Source: Mycobacterium florentinum
GTDB taxonomy: Bacteria; Actinomycetota; Actinomycetes; Mycobacteriales; Mycobacteriaceae
DNA: 64,000 nucleotides
NCBI RefSeq assembly: GCF_010730355.1
Contig: NZ_AP022576.1
Coordinates: 4,216,001-4,280,000 of the forward strand
Direction: 5' to 3'
This document shows positions 12,224 to 20,608 of the stretch, piece after piece; position 1 is the first letter of the stretch, and every line of letters starts with the position of its first letter. A program made the position numbers and the translations under genes. The notes beneath the pieces are model-generated. The model did no database searches, was not told the DNA's origin, and saw only the letters and a program-made list of their open reading frames with translations.

Positions 12224-12228
12224 CCGCC

Positions 12229-13209
12229 TTGCCCGACCGGCTCGCCCGCCTGGGCGCCATGCTGATCGCCGTCGCGTTGCTGATGCCGCTGCCGGTGTCC
12301 GGTGCGCAAGCGCCCGCCTTCGATCTTCAGGCCCATCGCGGTGGGCGCGGTGAAACCACCGAGGAATCGCTGCGCGCCTTCGCCAAATCGCTCGAACTCG
12401 GAGTCAGCACACTCGAACTCGACATCGTCATCACCGCGGACGGACAACCCCTGGTATGGCACGACCCGACGATCGACGCGCAGAAATGTGCCGACACGGG
12501 GCCGGCATTCGCGGGCGACCCGCAATACCCCTATGTCGGCAAGCTGGTGCACGAGCTCACCCTGGCGCAGATCCACACCCTGGATTGCGGGCGCTTACTA
12601 GACGAGTTTCCGCGCGCGGAAGTGCTGCGGGGCAACAAGATAGCGACCCTGCCGCAGGTCTTCGCACTCGCCGACTCGTATCAAGCCGCGGTGCGCTACA
12701 ACATCGAGGCCAAGGTGGAGGCCGACCAGCCGGGCAGATCGGCCGAACCGCAACAGTTCGTGGACGTCATACTCGCGGCCGTTAGGTCGGCGGGCAAGGT
12801 CTCTTCCGTTGAGATTCAGAGCTTCGACTGGCGCACCCTGCCGATGGTGCACCAGGCCGAACCGTCGATTCCGTTGGTGGCCTTGTACAACGAGGAGACC
12901 TGGGTGCCGGGTTCGCCGTGGCTGGCCGGCATCAACGCCGCGGTCGTCGGCGACGCGATGGTCGGCGCTTTGATGACGGGGGCAAACATCGTCTCTCCCC
13001 GATACCAGCTCGTCGCCGGCAAGCCGTACGTCGACCACGCACATGCTTTGGGGCTCAAGGTTATTCCCTGGACCGTCAACGACACCGGCGCGATGCGCGA
13101 CCAAATCGGCTACGGCGTCGACGGCATCATCACCGACTATCCCGCGCTGCTGCGCGGTGTGATGGCCGACCTCGGCATGCCGTTGCCGCCGGCCTGTCAC
13201 CGCGGTTAG
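12229..13209 (+). CDS. Secreted glycerophosphodiester phosphodiesterase
   Basis: This 326-residue GDPD-family enzyme would hydrolyse glycerophosphodiesters to an alcohol and glycerol 3-phosphate. It shows the family motifs AHRGGRG, then ESL, LELDIVITADG and WHDPTID, and the late segment VIPWTVND. TTG at 12229 is preceded at nine bases by AGGAG; it gives a hydrophobic signal ending near VSGAQA, so export is likely. ATG at 12259 is an alternative that keeps part of the signal. It is absent at this place in M. tuberculosis. Its stop overlaps the convergent monooxygenase gene by four bases. Confidence 0.88.
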   Translation: MPDRLARLGAMLIAVALLMPLPVSGAQAPAFDLQAHRGGRGETTEESLRAFAKSLELGVSTLELDIVITADGQPLVWHDPTIDAQKCADTGPAFAGDPQYPYVGKLVHELTLAQIHTLDCGRLLDEFPRAEVLRGNKIATLPQVFALADSYQAAVRYNIEAKVEADQPGRSAEPQQFVDVILAAVRSAGKVSSVEIQSFDWRTLPMVHQAEPSIPLVALYNEETWVPGSPWLAGINAAVVGDAMVGALMTGANIVSPRYQLVAGKPYVDHAHALGLKVIPWTVNDTGAMRDQIGYGVDGIITDYPALLRGVMADLGMPLPPACHRG

Positions 13210-14591
13210 ACGGCCACGCTGCGGACCAGTCCGGCTTCGTACTGCACGCTGGGGCGCGGGCGTCTGCGGTTGGCGAGGGCAGCCCGCCACAGCATGCCCG
13301 GGCGAAGCAGCCGAGCGGCGGGTTCGACGAGCGAGGTCACCCTGAAGAATTGATTGAGCGCGGCGGGGTCGTATTCGGCCGCGGTGAGCACCCGATCGAC
13401 GTACGCGTTGAGCAGCCGGGTGAGCACCGGCGGGGTGCCCTCGATTTCGGGCAGGCAGAGGTCAGGATTGGCCGACAGTTCCCAGGCCGTGCGGATCGGG
13501 ATTGCCGCGGCCTGGAAGAACCGCCGCGCCAAATTGACTGTGCCGCGGGATAAGCAGTCGCGCAGCGCCAACGCCTCGAGCGCGGCCACCGTCATGCCCT
13601 GGCCGTAGATCGGGTTGAAACTGCAGATCGCGTCGCCGATGACCAGCAGGCCCTGGGGGAATCGCCGCAACTTGTCGTAGCGGCGCCACCGGCTGGACGG
13701 CTGACGATGCCGCGTGGGCTCTCCGATGGGTTTGGCTGCCTTTACCGCGGCCAGCAGCTGGGGCGGGGCAATGTCCTCGACGAATTCGCACATCGACCTC
13801 AGGTCGGGGTGTGGCCCGTGACTGGCTATCCCGAACACGGTGAACACCCAGGTGTCGTTCTCCGTATGCAGAATCGCCAGCCCGCGCGGCCGGCCCGGCA
13901 CCGGTCCGACGAGGAAACCGAGTTCGTGCAGCGCATCCGGTGCCATGCTCAGCAACTGGCTCACGTAGGTCAGCTCCACCATGACCTGGTCCTCGCGTGT
14001 GCGGTCGTAGCCCAGTGCGTCCAGCCAGGTCGGCGTGCGGGCGGCTCGTCCGGTCGCGTCGACCACCAAATCGGCCCGCAGCGTGAGTTCTTCGCCGCTG
14101 CGACGGCCGACGACCCGCGCCCCGGTGACGCGATGGTGGTCCGGTGTCGCGGTCAATTCCACGATGTCGTGCTCGTCGAGCAGCGTCACGTTACCGATGG
14201 TGCGCAGCCGCGCGCGGACGTGGTCCTCCAGGAAAGGCCGGGTGGCGAGGTAGGCGGTACATCCGGTGGCGCTGCCGCTGCGGGCCAGCAGATGCCCGCC
14301 CACGTTGTAGTGCAGCTGTGACAAGTCCCGGCCGTCCATGTAATGCGCGCCGTCGACGACGAGCTCGTCGAGGATGCCGGGGAAGAATTCCTCGATTACC
14401 TGCGCACCGCGCGGCAGCAGGGCGTGCAAGTGCCTGCCCTGGGGCACACCCCGGCGCGGGACGCCGGTGTCGGGCAGCGGGTCGCGTTCCACCACCGTCA
14501 CCGCGTCGAAGAACTCGCTGAGCGACCGCGCGGCCAGCAGACCGGCCATGCTCGCTCCCAATACCACCGCGTGATTGCCGATCCCCGCCAT
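13206..14591 (-). CDS. FAD-dependent monooxygenase/oxidoreductase
   Basis: The 461 residues carry a Rossmann FAD-binding start (VVLGASMAGLLAARSL, a GxSxAG variant, Gly12 to Gly17), a Glu ending the second strand (VVERD), the middle DG-type segment LVVDATGRAART, and the GD motif GDAICSFNPIYGQGM. This layout is typical of aromatic-ring or squalene-epoxidase-like flavin monooxygenases. The substrate cannot be deduced. It is divergent from a large LuxR-type regulator, which may control it through the palindrome at 14660-14675. Its 3' end overlaps the convergent GDPD gene by four bases. Confidence 0.85.
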   Translation of the reverse strand: MAGIGNHAVVLGASMAGLLAARSLSEFFDAVTVVERDPLPDTGVPRRGVPQGRHLHALLPRGAQVIEEFFPGILDELVVDGAHYMDGRDLSQLHYNVGGHLLARSGSATGCTAYLATRPFLEDHVRARLRTIGNVTLLDEHDIVELTATPDHHRVTGARVVGRRSGEELTLRADLVVDATGRAARTPTWLDALGYDRTREDQVMVELTYVSQLLSMAPDALHELGFLVGPVPGRPRGLAILHTENDTWVFTVFGIASHGPHPDLRSMCEFVEDIAPPQLLAAVKAAKPIGEPTRHRQPSSRWRRYDKLRRFPQGLLVIGDAICSFNPIYGQGMTVAALEALALRDCLSRGTVNLARRFFQAAAIPIRTAWELSANPDLCLPEIEGTPPVLTRLLNAYVDRVLTAAEYDPAALNQFFRVTSLVEPAARLLRPGMLWRAALANRRRPRPSVQYEAGLVRSVAV

Positions 14592-14659
14592 AGCCCACCG
14601 CCTCTGCTGAGCGTTTGTCTGACGAAAGCAATGCTGGCGGCGGCCGACTCGCGGCGGCA

Positions 14660-14675
14660 GCGTAGTCGACTACGC
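14660..14675. promoter_or_regulatory. Perfect 16-bp palindrome in a divergent promoter region
   Basis: The sequence GCGTAGTCGACTACGC is identical to its reverse complement over all 16 bases. It lies 69 bp upstream of the monooxygenase ATG and 60 bp upstream of the LuxR-regulator ATG. That placement and symmetry are typical of an operator for a dimeric regulator. Assignment to the adjacent LuxR protein is inference. Confidence 0.6.
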
Positions 14676-14734
14676 CACCCGTACATGTCCACTACACATC
14701 GGCCCACCGAAACGTCGGCAAAGCGCCCCGCCCG

Positions 14735-17386
14735 ATGCGTATGCATGGATATAGTCGCCGAGTGATCGGCGCTGAGCCGCTGACCGGGCGTGACAGTGAA
14801 TTGGGAAGCATTCGCCGCGCCCTCAGTGCGGTGGGCAATCACTCGGGCGTGGTAATCGCCGGAGCCGCCGGCGTGGGCAAGACTTGGCTGGCCCACGAGG
14901 CGCTGCGGCGCGCCGCGGCGGCGGGGGAGCGGACGAAGTGGATCGTCGGCACCGATTCGGCGCACGCGCTACCGCTGGGCGCGTTCATCGGCTCGCTGGG
15001 CGAAGCGATGTCGAATCCGTTGACCGATGTCCAGCGGGTGATCAATTCGTTTGTCGCGCAACAGCGTCGGGGCCGGGTGGTGGTCGGGGTCGACGACGCG
15101 CACCTGCTGGACGGATTGTCTGCCCTCGTCGTCCATCAGCTGGCCCAGTCGGGTGGGGTCCGACTGGTGGTCACAATCCGCACCGGGAGCGACGAACCCG
15201 ACGCGGTGACGGCGCTGTGGAAGGACGGCCCGCTGCAACGGCTCGATCTGGAACCGCTCTCGGCCGCGGCGACGCGTGAGGTCATCGAGAGCAAGCTGGA
15301 CGGTCCGGTCGACGCGCGCAGTGCGGCCCGGTTCCAAAAGCTCACCGGTGGGAACGCCCTGTTCCTGCGGCAGCTGCTGGCCGATCAGGTGGCCGCGGGA
15401 CGGATGCGTAAGACGGCCGGGGTATGGATGTGGGACGGCGATGTCGCGGTCTCGGCGAGCCTGTCCGACACGCTGGGTCGCCAAATGGGTCGCCTGAGCC
15501 CGGGGATGGCGATGGTGGTCGACACGCTGTCGCAATGTGAGCCGCTGGCCGTCGGCGTGCTGTGCGATCTGGTGGACCGCAGCGACCTGGCCGCCGCCGA
15601 GCGGCTGGGCCTGGTGAGCGTCGAACGCACCGCCGCCGGCCTGACGGCCCGGCTCGCGCACCCGCTCTTCGGCGAGCTGCGCCGCGCGAGCGCCGGCGAG
15701 CTGTATCTCTCGGAAATCCGGGGCAGGCTCGCGACGCGGTTGGGCAACGACGGCGACGCCGACATGCAAGCCACCGTTCGCCGAGCACTGCTGCGTCTCG
15801 AGTCGGATCTCGATCCCGATCCCGGGCTCTACCTGGAATCGGCGCGCCACGCCATGACGCTGCTCGATCTGGATCTGGCCGACCGGTTCGCCACTGCGGC
15901 CACGCAAGCCGGCGCGCCCGGGGCGGCCGGTTTGCGCGCCATGAACCTGGCGTTGCTCGGACGCGGCGAGGCGGCAGAGGCGGCGTTACGCGAGTTGGCG
16001 GACGGCGACGTGCCGGACAGCCACCACTGGGCGACGCTGCGAGCGGCCAACCTCATTTGGATGCTGAGCAATCCGCGGGATGCGGCCGCGATCCTCGACG
16101 GCCTCGCCTCGGCAGCCGAGAGTCCCGCGCAGCTGGCGGAGCGGCTGGCGGTGCAAGCGTGCGTGGACGCGGTGTCGGCGCGGTGTGAGCTTGCGGCCGA
16201 AAATGCCCGTGCCGCACTGGCTTTCCCCGAGTTGCCGGGATTTCACGCGATGATGGCCTCGGTCGCGTTGATCATGTCGATGGGAGCGCTGGGACAGGTC
16301 GACGAGCTGACCGATGTGGCTCACCATGCGCTGCATCGCGCGACGACATCTTTTCAGGCGTCTCCCATGCGGTTTTGGTTCGGCGCGGTGTACGGCCGCG
16401 CCTGCCGGCTGACCGGACGAATCGGCGAATTTGTACATGCGGCAAGGCAACTGGCCGACGGGGCCCGTGACATCCCCGGGCTGGCCTACGCGAATCTCGC
16501 CTCGCTGTCCGCCGGCGCCGAACTGGCCCGAGGCTCGGTCGCCGAGGCGGCTCGGCTGATACACGAAGCCGTTGCCGGGGTGCAAATACACGCCGTCACA
16601 ACGGGTTTACGGCCCGCGAGCTATTTCGCGCTCACCGAGGCGCACGCCAAGCTCGGCCAAGCCGACGAAGCCAATGACGCTCTCGCCGCGGCACGATCGT
16701 GCGTTTCCCCGGATTATCTGTTCATGCAAACCGCCCTGTCCCTGGCCGAGGGCTGGGCGATGGCGGCAAACGGCCACTTGACCGAGGCCGTAGCGTGCGT
16801 ACTGGACGCGGCCCGGCTGGCTCGCGAGCGCCGCCAGCCCACGCACGAACTGGCCTGCATCCAGGCCGCGGCGCAATGGGGCGATGCCTCGCAGGCGCCA
16901 CGGGCGCGGGAGCTGGCCGACCTGTTGCCGCTGCCGCTGAGCGACGCCGTCGTGTCGCATGTGGCGGCGCTGCTGGCTTGCGACGGCGAGGGTCTGCTCG
17001 CGGCCTCGGCGGCCTACCGGGCGATCGGTGATCGGGTCGCGGCCGCCGACGCGGCGGCGCAGGCCTCCGTTGCGTTCGACGAATGCCAGCACCATCGCCG
17101 CGGCATGTATGCCGCGGCGCTGGCCCGGGAATTGGCCGATGAATGTGGCGGGTTGCACACGCCGGCGCTGCGGACTCCGACGGGGATCAAGCTCTCGGGT
17201 CGCCAGCGCGACGTCGTCGAACTCGTCGTGGCCGGTCTGTCCAACCGCGACATCGCCGAGCAGCTGGTGATGTCGGTGCGCACCGTCGAGGGCCACGTGT
17301 ACCGGGCCTGCCAGCGGGTTGGGGCGCAGTCGCGCGAGGAGCTGGCGTCGATCATTCGATCGGGACCCTGCGCCGGACCGAGCTGA
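14735..17386 (+). CDS. Large ATP-binding LuxR-family transcriptional regulator (LAL type)
   Basis: The 883 residues have the LAL layout. An N-terminal STAND/AAA-like ATPase carries Walker A GAAGVGKT (43-50) and a Walker B-like VVVGVDDAH (115-123). A long helical, Ala-rich middle of probable TPR-like repeats follows (about 350-800). The C-terminal LuxR HTH is LSGRQRDVVELVVAGLSNRD to VRTVEGHVYR. ATG at 14735 is used; GTG at 14762 is possible because the conserved core starts at LTGRD. It is divergent from the FAD monooxygenase and has no counterpart here in M. tuberculosis. The activating signal is unknown. Confidence 0.88.
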   Translation: MRMHGYSRRVIGAEPLTGRDSELGSIRRALSAVGNHSGVVIAGAAGVGKTWLAHEALRRAAAAGERTKWIVGTDSAHALPLGAFIGSLGEAMSNPLTDVQRVINSFVAQQRRGRVVVGVDDAHLLDGLSALVVHQLAQSGGVRLVVTIRTGSDEPDAVTALWKDGPLQRLDLEPLSAAATREVIESKLDGPVDARSAARFQKLTGGNALFLRQLLADQVAAGRMRKTAGVWMWDGDVAVSASLSDTLGRQMGRLSPGMAMVVDTLSQCEPLAVGVLCDLVDRSDLAAAERLGLVSVERTAAGLTARLAHPLFGELRRASAGELYLSEIRGRLATRLGNDGDADMQATVRRALLRLESDLDPDPGLYLESARHAMTLLDLDLADRFATAATQAGAPGAAGLRAMNLALLGRGEAAEAALRELADGDVPDSHHWATLRAANLIWMLSNPRDAAAILDGLASAAESPAQLAERLAVQACVDAVSARCELAAENARAALAFPELPGFHAMMASVALIMSMGALGQVDELTDVAHHALHRATTSFQASPMRFWFGAVYGRACRLTGRIGEFVHAARQLADGARDIPGLAYANLASLSAGAELARGSVAEAARLIHEAVAGVQIHAVTTGLRPASYFALTEAHAKLGQADEANDALAAARSCVSPDYLFMQTALSLAEGWAMAANGHLTEAVACVLDAARLARERRQPTHELACIQAAAQWGDASQAPRARELADLLPLPLSDAVVSHVAALLACDGEGLLAASAAYRAIGDRVAAADAAAQASVAFDECQHHRRGMYAAALARELADECGGLHTPALRTPTGIKLSGRQRDVVELVVAGLSNRDIAEQLVMSVRTVEGHVYRACQRVGAQSREELASIIRSGPCAGPS

Positions 17387-17477
17387 CCCATCGCCGTTCA
17401 CGGTCGTCGCTGCCGAGCCCGTCCCCGCCCACATTTATCTTCGGGCGAAGACGGCAGTGCATGTCTGATCGCGGCGT

Positions 17478-18722
17478 TTAGGTGATGCCCAGCAGCCGCG
17501 CGGACCCCCACAGCGCAACGACCGCCACCACCAGGGCCGGCGGCACCGTGCACACCCCCAAGCGGGTGTACTCGCCGACGCCGGCCTCGACGTTGTTCTG
17601 GCGAAGCACCCGCCGCCACAAAAGGTTTGACAGCGAACCGACATAGGTCAGGTTGGGCCCGATGTTGACCCCGATCAGCACCGCCAGGACCGCAACCGGC
17701 CCGGCGGGGGCGACCAGCGGCAACAGCACCAGCGTTGCGGGCAGATTGTTGACGATGTTGGCCAGCACGGCGGCCACCGTGGCGATGGCAAGCAACGCGG
17801 GCAGCCCCGACCCGTGCGGAAGCACCGCGGACATCACCCGGTCCATCCCGTTGCGCGTCACCGCTTGCACCACGACGCCCAGCGCCAGCACGAACACCAG
17901 AAACGAAACCTGGGCCGAGCGCAGGATTTCCACCACCGTCGTGTGGCGGCGGCGCAGGCTGCGCACCGCCAGCACCGACGCGCCGGCCAGCGCCACCCAC
18001 GCGGGGGCCACCCCCAGCGGCTCGGAGAACGCGAACCCGGCCAGCGTCAGCGCCACGACCACCAACACGAATACCGGGGGCCGCGGCGCCGGGCCGAGTT
18101 GCTCCGGGTTGGGGGCGACGCGCAGATCGCGGGCGAAAAAGCCACGGAAGACCAGGTACAGCGTGGCGACCGTGGCCAGCCAGGGCAGCGCCATCATCAG
18201 GGTGAACTGGGTGAAGGAGACCTTCGCGACGTGGAATGCCAGCAGGTTGGTCAGGTTGGACACCGGGAGCAGCAGCGAGGCGCCGTTGGCGAGGTGTGCC
18301 GTCGCATAGGCATAGGGGCGCAAGGGAGTTCGTAGCCGGCGCACCGCGGCCAGCACCACCGGGGTCAGCAACACCACGGTCGCGTCCAGGCTCAGGACGG
18401 CGGTGATGGTGGCGGCGATGACGAACACGTGCCGCAGCAGACCGTGCGAGCCGCGGGGTGTGCGCGCGATCGCCGCGCCCGCCGCCTCGAACAACCCTTC
18501 CTCGTCGCACAGTTTGGCCAGCACCAGCACCGCGCCCAGAAACGCGACCACACCCGACAACCCGGCGACCTGCTGGGCCGCCTGGTGGACCGAGATCGCG
18601 CCGATCGCAATCACGATGAGCGCGGCCGGCACCGCGGCCAGCGCCTCTGGCCAGCCCCGCGGGCGCGCGACGGCGAACCCCAGGACCACGGCAAGCAGCA
18701 GCAGCGAGACGGTTAACGCCAA
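17478..18722 (-). CDS. arsB2: ArsB/CitT-type membrane transporter (Rv3578 type)
   Basis: This 414-residue polytopic protein has roughly eleven hydrophobic segments and belongs to the arsenite/anion permease (IT) superfamily. Length and sequence fit M. tuberculosis ArsB2. Key visible segments are LSLDATVVLLTPVVLA and LANGASLLLPVSNLTN, which correspond to the paired half-helix motifs of the family. Arsenite export is the name-based expectation and is not shown here; no arsR or arsC is adjacent. It begins 3 bp after the MBL-fold gene and is probably in its operon. Confidence 0.88.
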   Translation of the reverse strand: MALTVSLLLLAVVLGFAVARPRGWPEALAAVPAALIVIAIGAISVHQAAQQVAGLSGVVAFLGAVLVLAKLCDEEGLFEAAGAAIARTPRGSHGLLRHVFVIAATITAVLSLDATVVLLTPVVLAAVRRLRTPLRPYAYATAHLANGASLLLPVSNLTNLLAFHVAKVSFTQFTLMMALPWLATVATLYLVFRGFFARDLRVAPNPEQLGPAPRPPVFVLVVVALTLAGFAFSEPLGVAPAWVALAGASVLAVRSLRRRHTTVVEILRSAQVSFLVFVLALGVVVQAVTRNGMDRVMSAVLPHGSGLPALLAIATVAAVLANIVNNLPATLVLLPLVAPAGPVAVLAVLIGVNIGPNLTYVGSLSNLLWRRVLRQNNVEAGVGEYTRLGVCTVPPALVVAVVALWGSARLLGIT

Positions 18723-18725
18723 GGT

Positions 18726-19646
18726 CTAGACCATCCAAGGGTTTTCGCGCCGCCACACCGTCGGCATGTGCAGCGCGACACCGTCGCGCGCGGCCAGCTC
18801 GTCGAGCACCCGGATGGACACGTCCAGGTCGTCACCCGCATACGGCAAGGCCCGCAACGGCTTTGACAGCGGACGAAAGAAGTCGTCCCAGTGGATGAGG
18901 ATCACCCGGCGCGCCCCCACCGCTTGCACGGTCTGCGCCCAGTAGTCGAGCAGGTAGGACCGCGGCCGCAGACCCAGCTGACCGACGGACAGGTAGACGG
19001 CATCGGCGCGCTGTCCGGCCAGCGCGCCCTCGACGAAGCCGGCGCTGCCCTGAATCAGCAGCCGCCGATCCGACGGCAGGTGATGGATCAGGGTCGACCA
19101 CGACTCGCCGCAGCGATACGCCGACACCTTCACCGGCGGCACCAGTGGCGTGTCGATCACGCCGGGGAACCGGTCGGGCGGACAGTGGTGAGATTCAACC
19201 AGCGTTACGTCGAAGGCGCCCAACCGAATTGGTTCGCCCGGGACCGCGACGATCAGGCGGTCCTCCGGCAGGCCGTATCCGCGACCGACGTTGGCCGCCG
19301 ACTCACCCCCGACCAGCTGCGCGCCGGTGCGGTCGGCGACCAGTGCGGAATCCATGACGTGGTCGACGTGGGTGTGCACCGGGATGACGGCTGCCAGCCG
19401 CGACACCTTGGCCCGGGCCAGGCAGCCGTCCACGCGCACCGCCGACGGCGACAGCTTGCCGGCGGCGACCTGCGCCAGGCTGGGCCGCGAGAAGTAGCCG
19501 TCGGTCATCAGTGCCGACGAGCCGTCGTCGATCAGCAGTGTCGCCACACCCATCCAGGTCGCCGAGAGCCCGTCGGCTTCCGCGGCCGGCATGTCGAAGC
19601 GATCCGAATAGTGGGCGATGTCGGGGCGACCGAGTTTCAGCCGCAT
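18726..19646 (-). CDS. MBL-fold metallohydrolase (Rv3577 type)
   Basis: This 306-residue metallo-beta-lactamase-fold protein has the metal-binding motif HTHVDH (His91, His93, Asp95, His96) and later His/Asp positions in VESHHCPPD and LIHWDD. No signal peptide is seen. It matches M. tuberculosis Rv3577; the substrate is unknown. Its ATG overlaps the pxpA stop by one base (TGATG) and arsB2 follows, so pxpA, this gene and arsB2 form one tight transcription unit. Confidence 0.88.
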   Translation of the reverse strand: MRLKLGRPDIAHYSDRFDMPAAEADGLSATWMGVATLLIDDGSSALMTDGYFSRPSLAQVAAGKLSPSAVRVDGCLARAKVSRLAAVIPVHTHVDHVMDSALVADRTGAQLVGGESAANVGRGYGLPEDRLIVAVPGEPIRLGAFDVTLVESHHCPPDRFPGVIDTPLVPPVKVSAYRCGESWSTLIHHLPSDRRLLIQGSAGFVEGALAGQRADAVYLSVGQLGLRPRSYLLDYWAQTVQAVGARRVILIHWDDFFRPLSKPLRALPYAGDDLDVSIRVLDELAARDGVALHMPTVWRRENPWMV

Positions 19647-20404
19647 CAGCAGAACGGCCTGACGTCGATGCCCGCGGCTTCGAGCTGATCGCGGACCGCG
19701 GTGGCGATCTGCACCGCTCCGGGTGAATCACCGTGCACGCAGATCGATTCCACGCTCACCGAAATCTGGGTGCCGTCGATGGCGGTGACCTGTCCGGACG
19801 ACGCCATGGTCACCACGCGCTGCGCGATCGCTGCCGGATCATCCAGCACGGCGCCCGGTTCGCGACGGGAGACCAGCTGGCCGTCGGGCCGGTAGGCACG
19901 ATCGGCGAATGCCTCTGCGACGGTGTGCAATCCGGCGCGCGCGGCCTCGTCGAAGAACGCCGACCCGGGCATGCCCAGCACCGGCAGCCCAGCATCCACC
20001 AGATACACCGCCGATGCGACCGCGGCGGCCTGGTCACGATTGGTCACGATCGTGTTGTACAGCGCGCCATGGGGTTTGACGTAAGACACCGTCGAGCCGG
20101 CCGCGTGCGCGATCGCCTGCAACGCACCGATCTGGTACACGATGTCGGCGACGAGATCCTCGACGGCGACGTCGATGAAGCGCCGGCCGAACCCGGCCAG
20201 GTCGCGATAGCTGACTTGAGCTCCGATGCGCACGCCACGCTCGGCGGCCAGCCGGCAGACCCGCAACAGGCTGGCGGGATCTCCCGCGTGGAAACCGCAC
20301 GCGACGTTGGCGCTCGTGACGATTCCGAGCATGGCATCGTCGTCGCCCAGGCGCCACACGCCAAAGCCCTCACCCAGGTCGGCGTTCAGGTCGATAGCGG
20401 CCAC
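19646..20404 (-). CDS. pxpA: 5-oxoprolinase subunit A (LamB/YcsF family)
   Basis: The 252-residue protein has the family hallmarks DLNADLGEGFG near the N-terminus, SANVACGFHAGD, and YVKPHGALYN. PxpA normally works with PxpB and PxpC to cleave 5-oxoproline to glutamate using ATP. No pxpB or pxpC gene is in the window, so the partners are elsewhere or missing. It ends one base into the MBL-fold gene. It is not at this site in M. tuberculosis and appears to have arrived with or beside the ABC transporter block. Confidence 0.9.
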   Translation of the reverse strand: MAAIDLNADLGEGFGVWRLGDDDAMLGIVTSANVACGFHAGDPASLLRVCRLAAERGVRIGAQVSYRDLAGFGRRFIDVAVEDLVADIVYQIGALQAIAHAAGSTVSYVKPHGALYNTIVTNRDQAAAVASAVYLVDAGLPVLGMPGSAFFDEAARAGLHTVAEAFADRAYRPDGQLVSRREPGAVLDDPAAIAQRVVTMASSGQVTAIDGTQISVSVESICVHGDSPGAVQIATAVRDQLEAAGIDVRPFC

Positions 20405-20413
20405 CTGCCTAGC

Positions 20414-20608
20414 TTATTGCGGAATCTTGGCGACGATTTGGTCGAGGAGGTTGTTGGCCGCCGAATCGGTGTCCTTGTTGAGCAGGCAGACCCGGGCCTC
20501 GACGACAACGGAATCCTGCACGGCCATCGCGTGCGAGCAGCCCCACCGGGGGTCCTCCTCCTGGCGCATCGACAATTCCATGCGCGAGCCGCTGACCCGC
20601 AAGTCGTT
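20414..20608 (-). pseudogene. lppH: Remnant of lppH-type sensor-domain lipoprotein (C-terminal 62 codons)
   Basis: The frame encodes only the C-terminal part of a PknH-type extracellular sensor domain: GSRMELSMRQ, then RWGC, AMAV, SVVVEARVC and LLDQIVAKIPQ. These fit the end of the PknH_C family, including two of its disulfide cysteines. The signal peptide, lipobox and first half of the domain are absent. Reading upstream, the frame meets the permease stop codon three codons before the first possible start (TTG at 20602), so the two lie in the same frame with one stop between. In M. tuberculosis an intact lppH (Rv3576) sits at this place. It is most likely a broken gene. Confidence 0.72.

Noticed and set aside
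11527..12228. A 5' extension of the GDPD gene back to 11527
   Set aside because: The extension is rlmB read in another frame; the true start is set by the AGGAG at 12215-12219 and the signal peptide.
17443..17460. A small hairpin (CTTCGGGCGAAG) between the LuxR-type gene and arsB2
   Set aside because: The 5-bp stem is too short to call a terminator with confidence, although its place between convergent genes fits.
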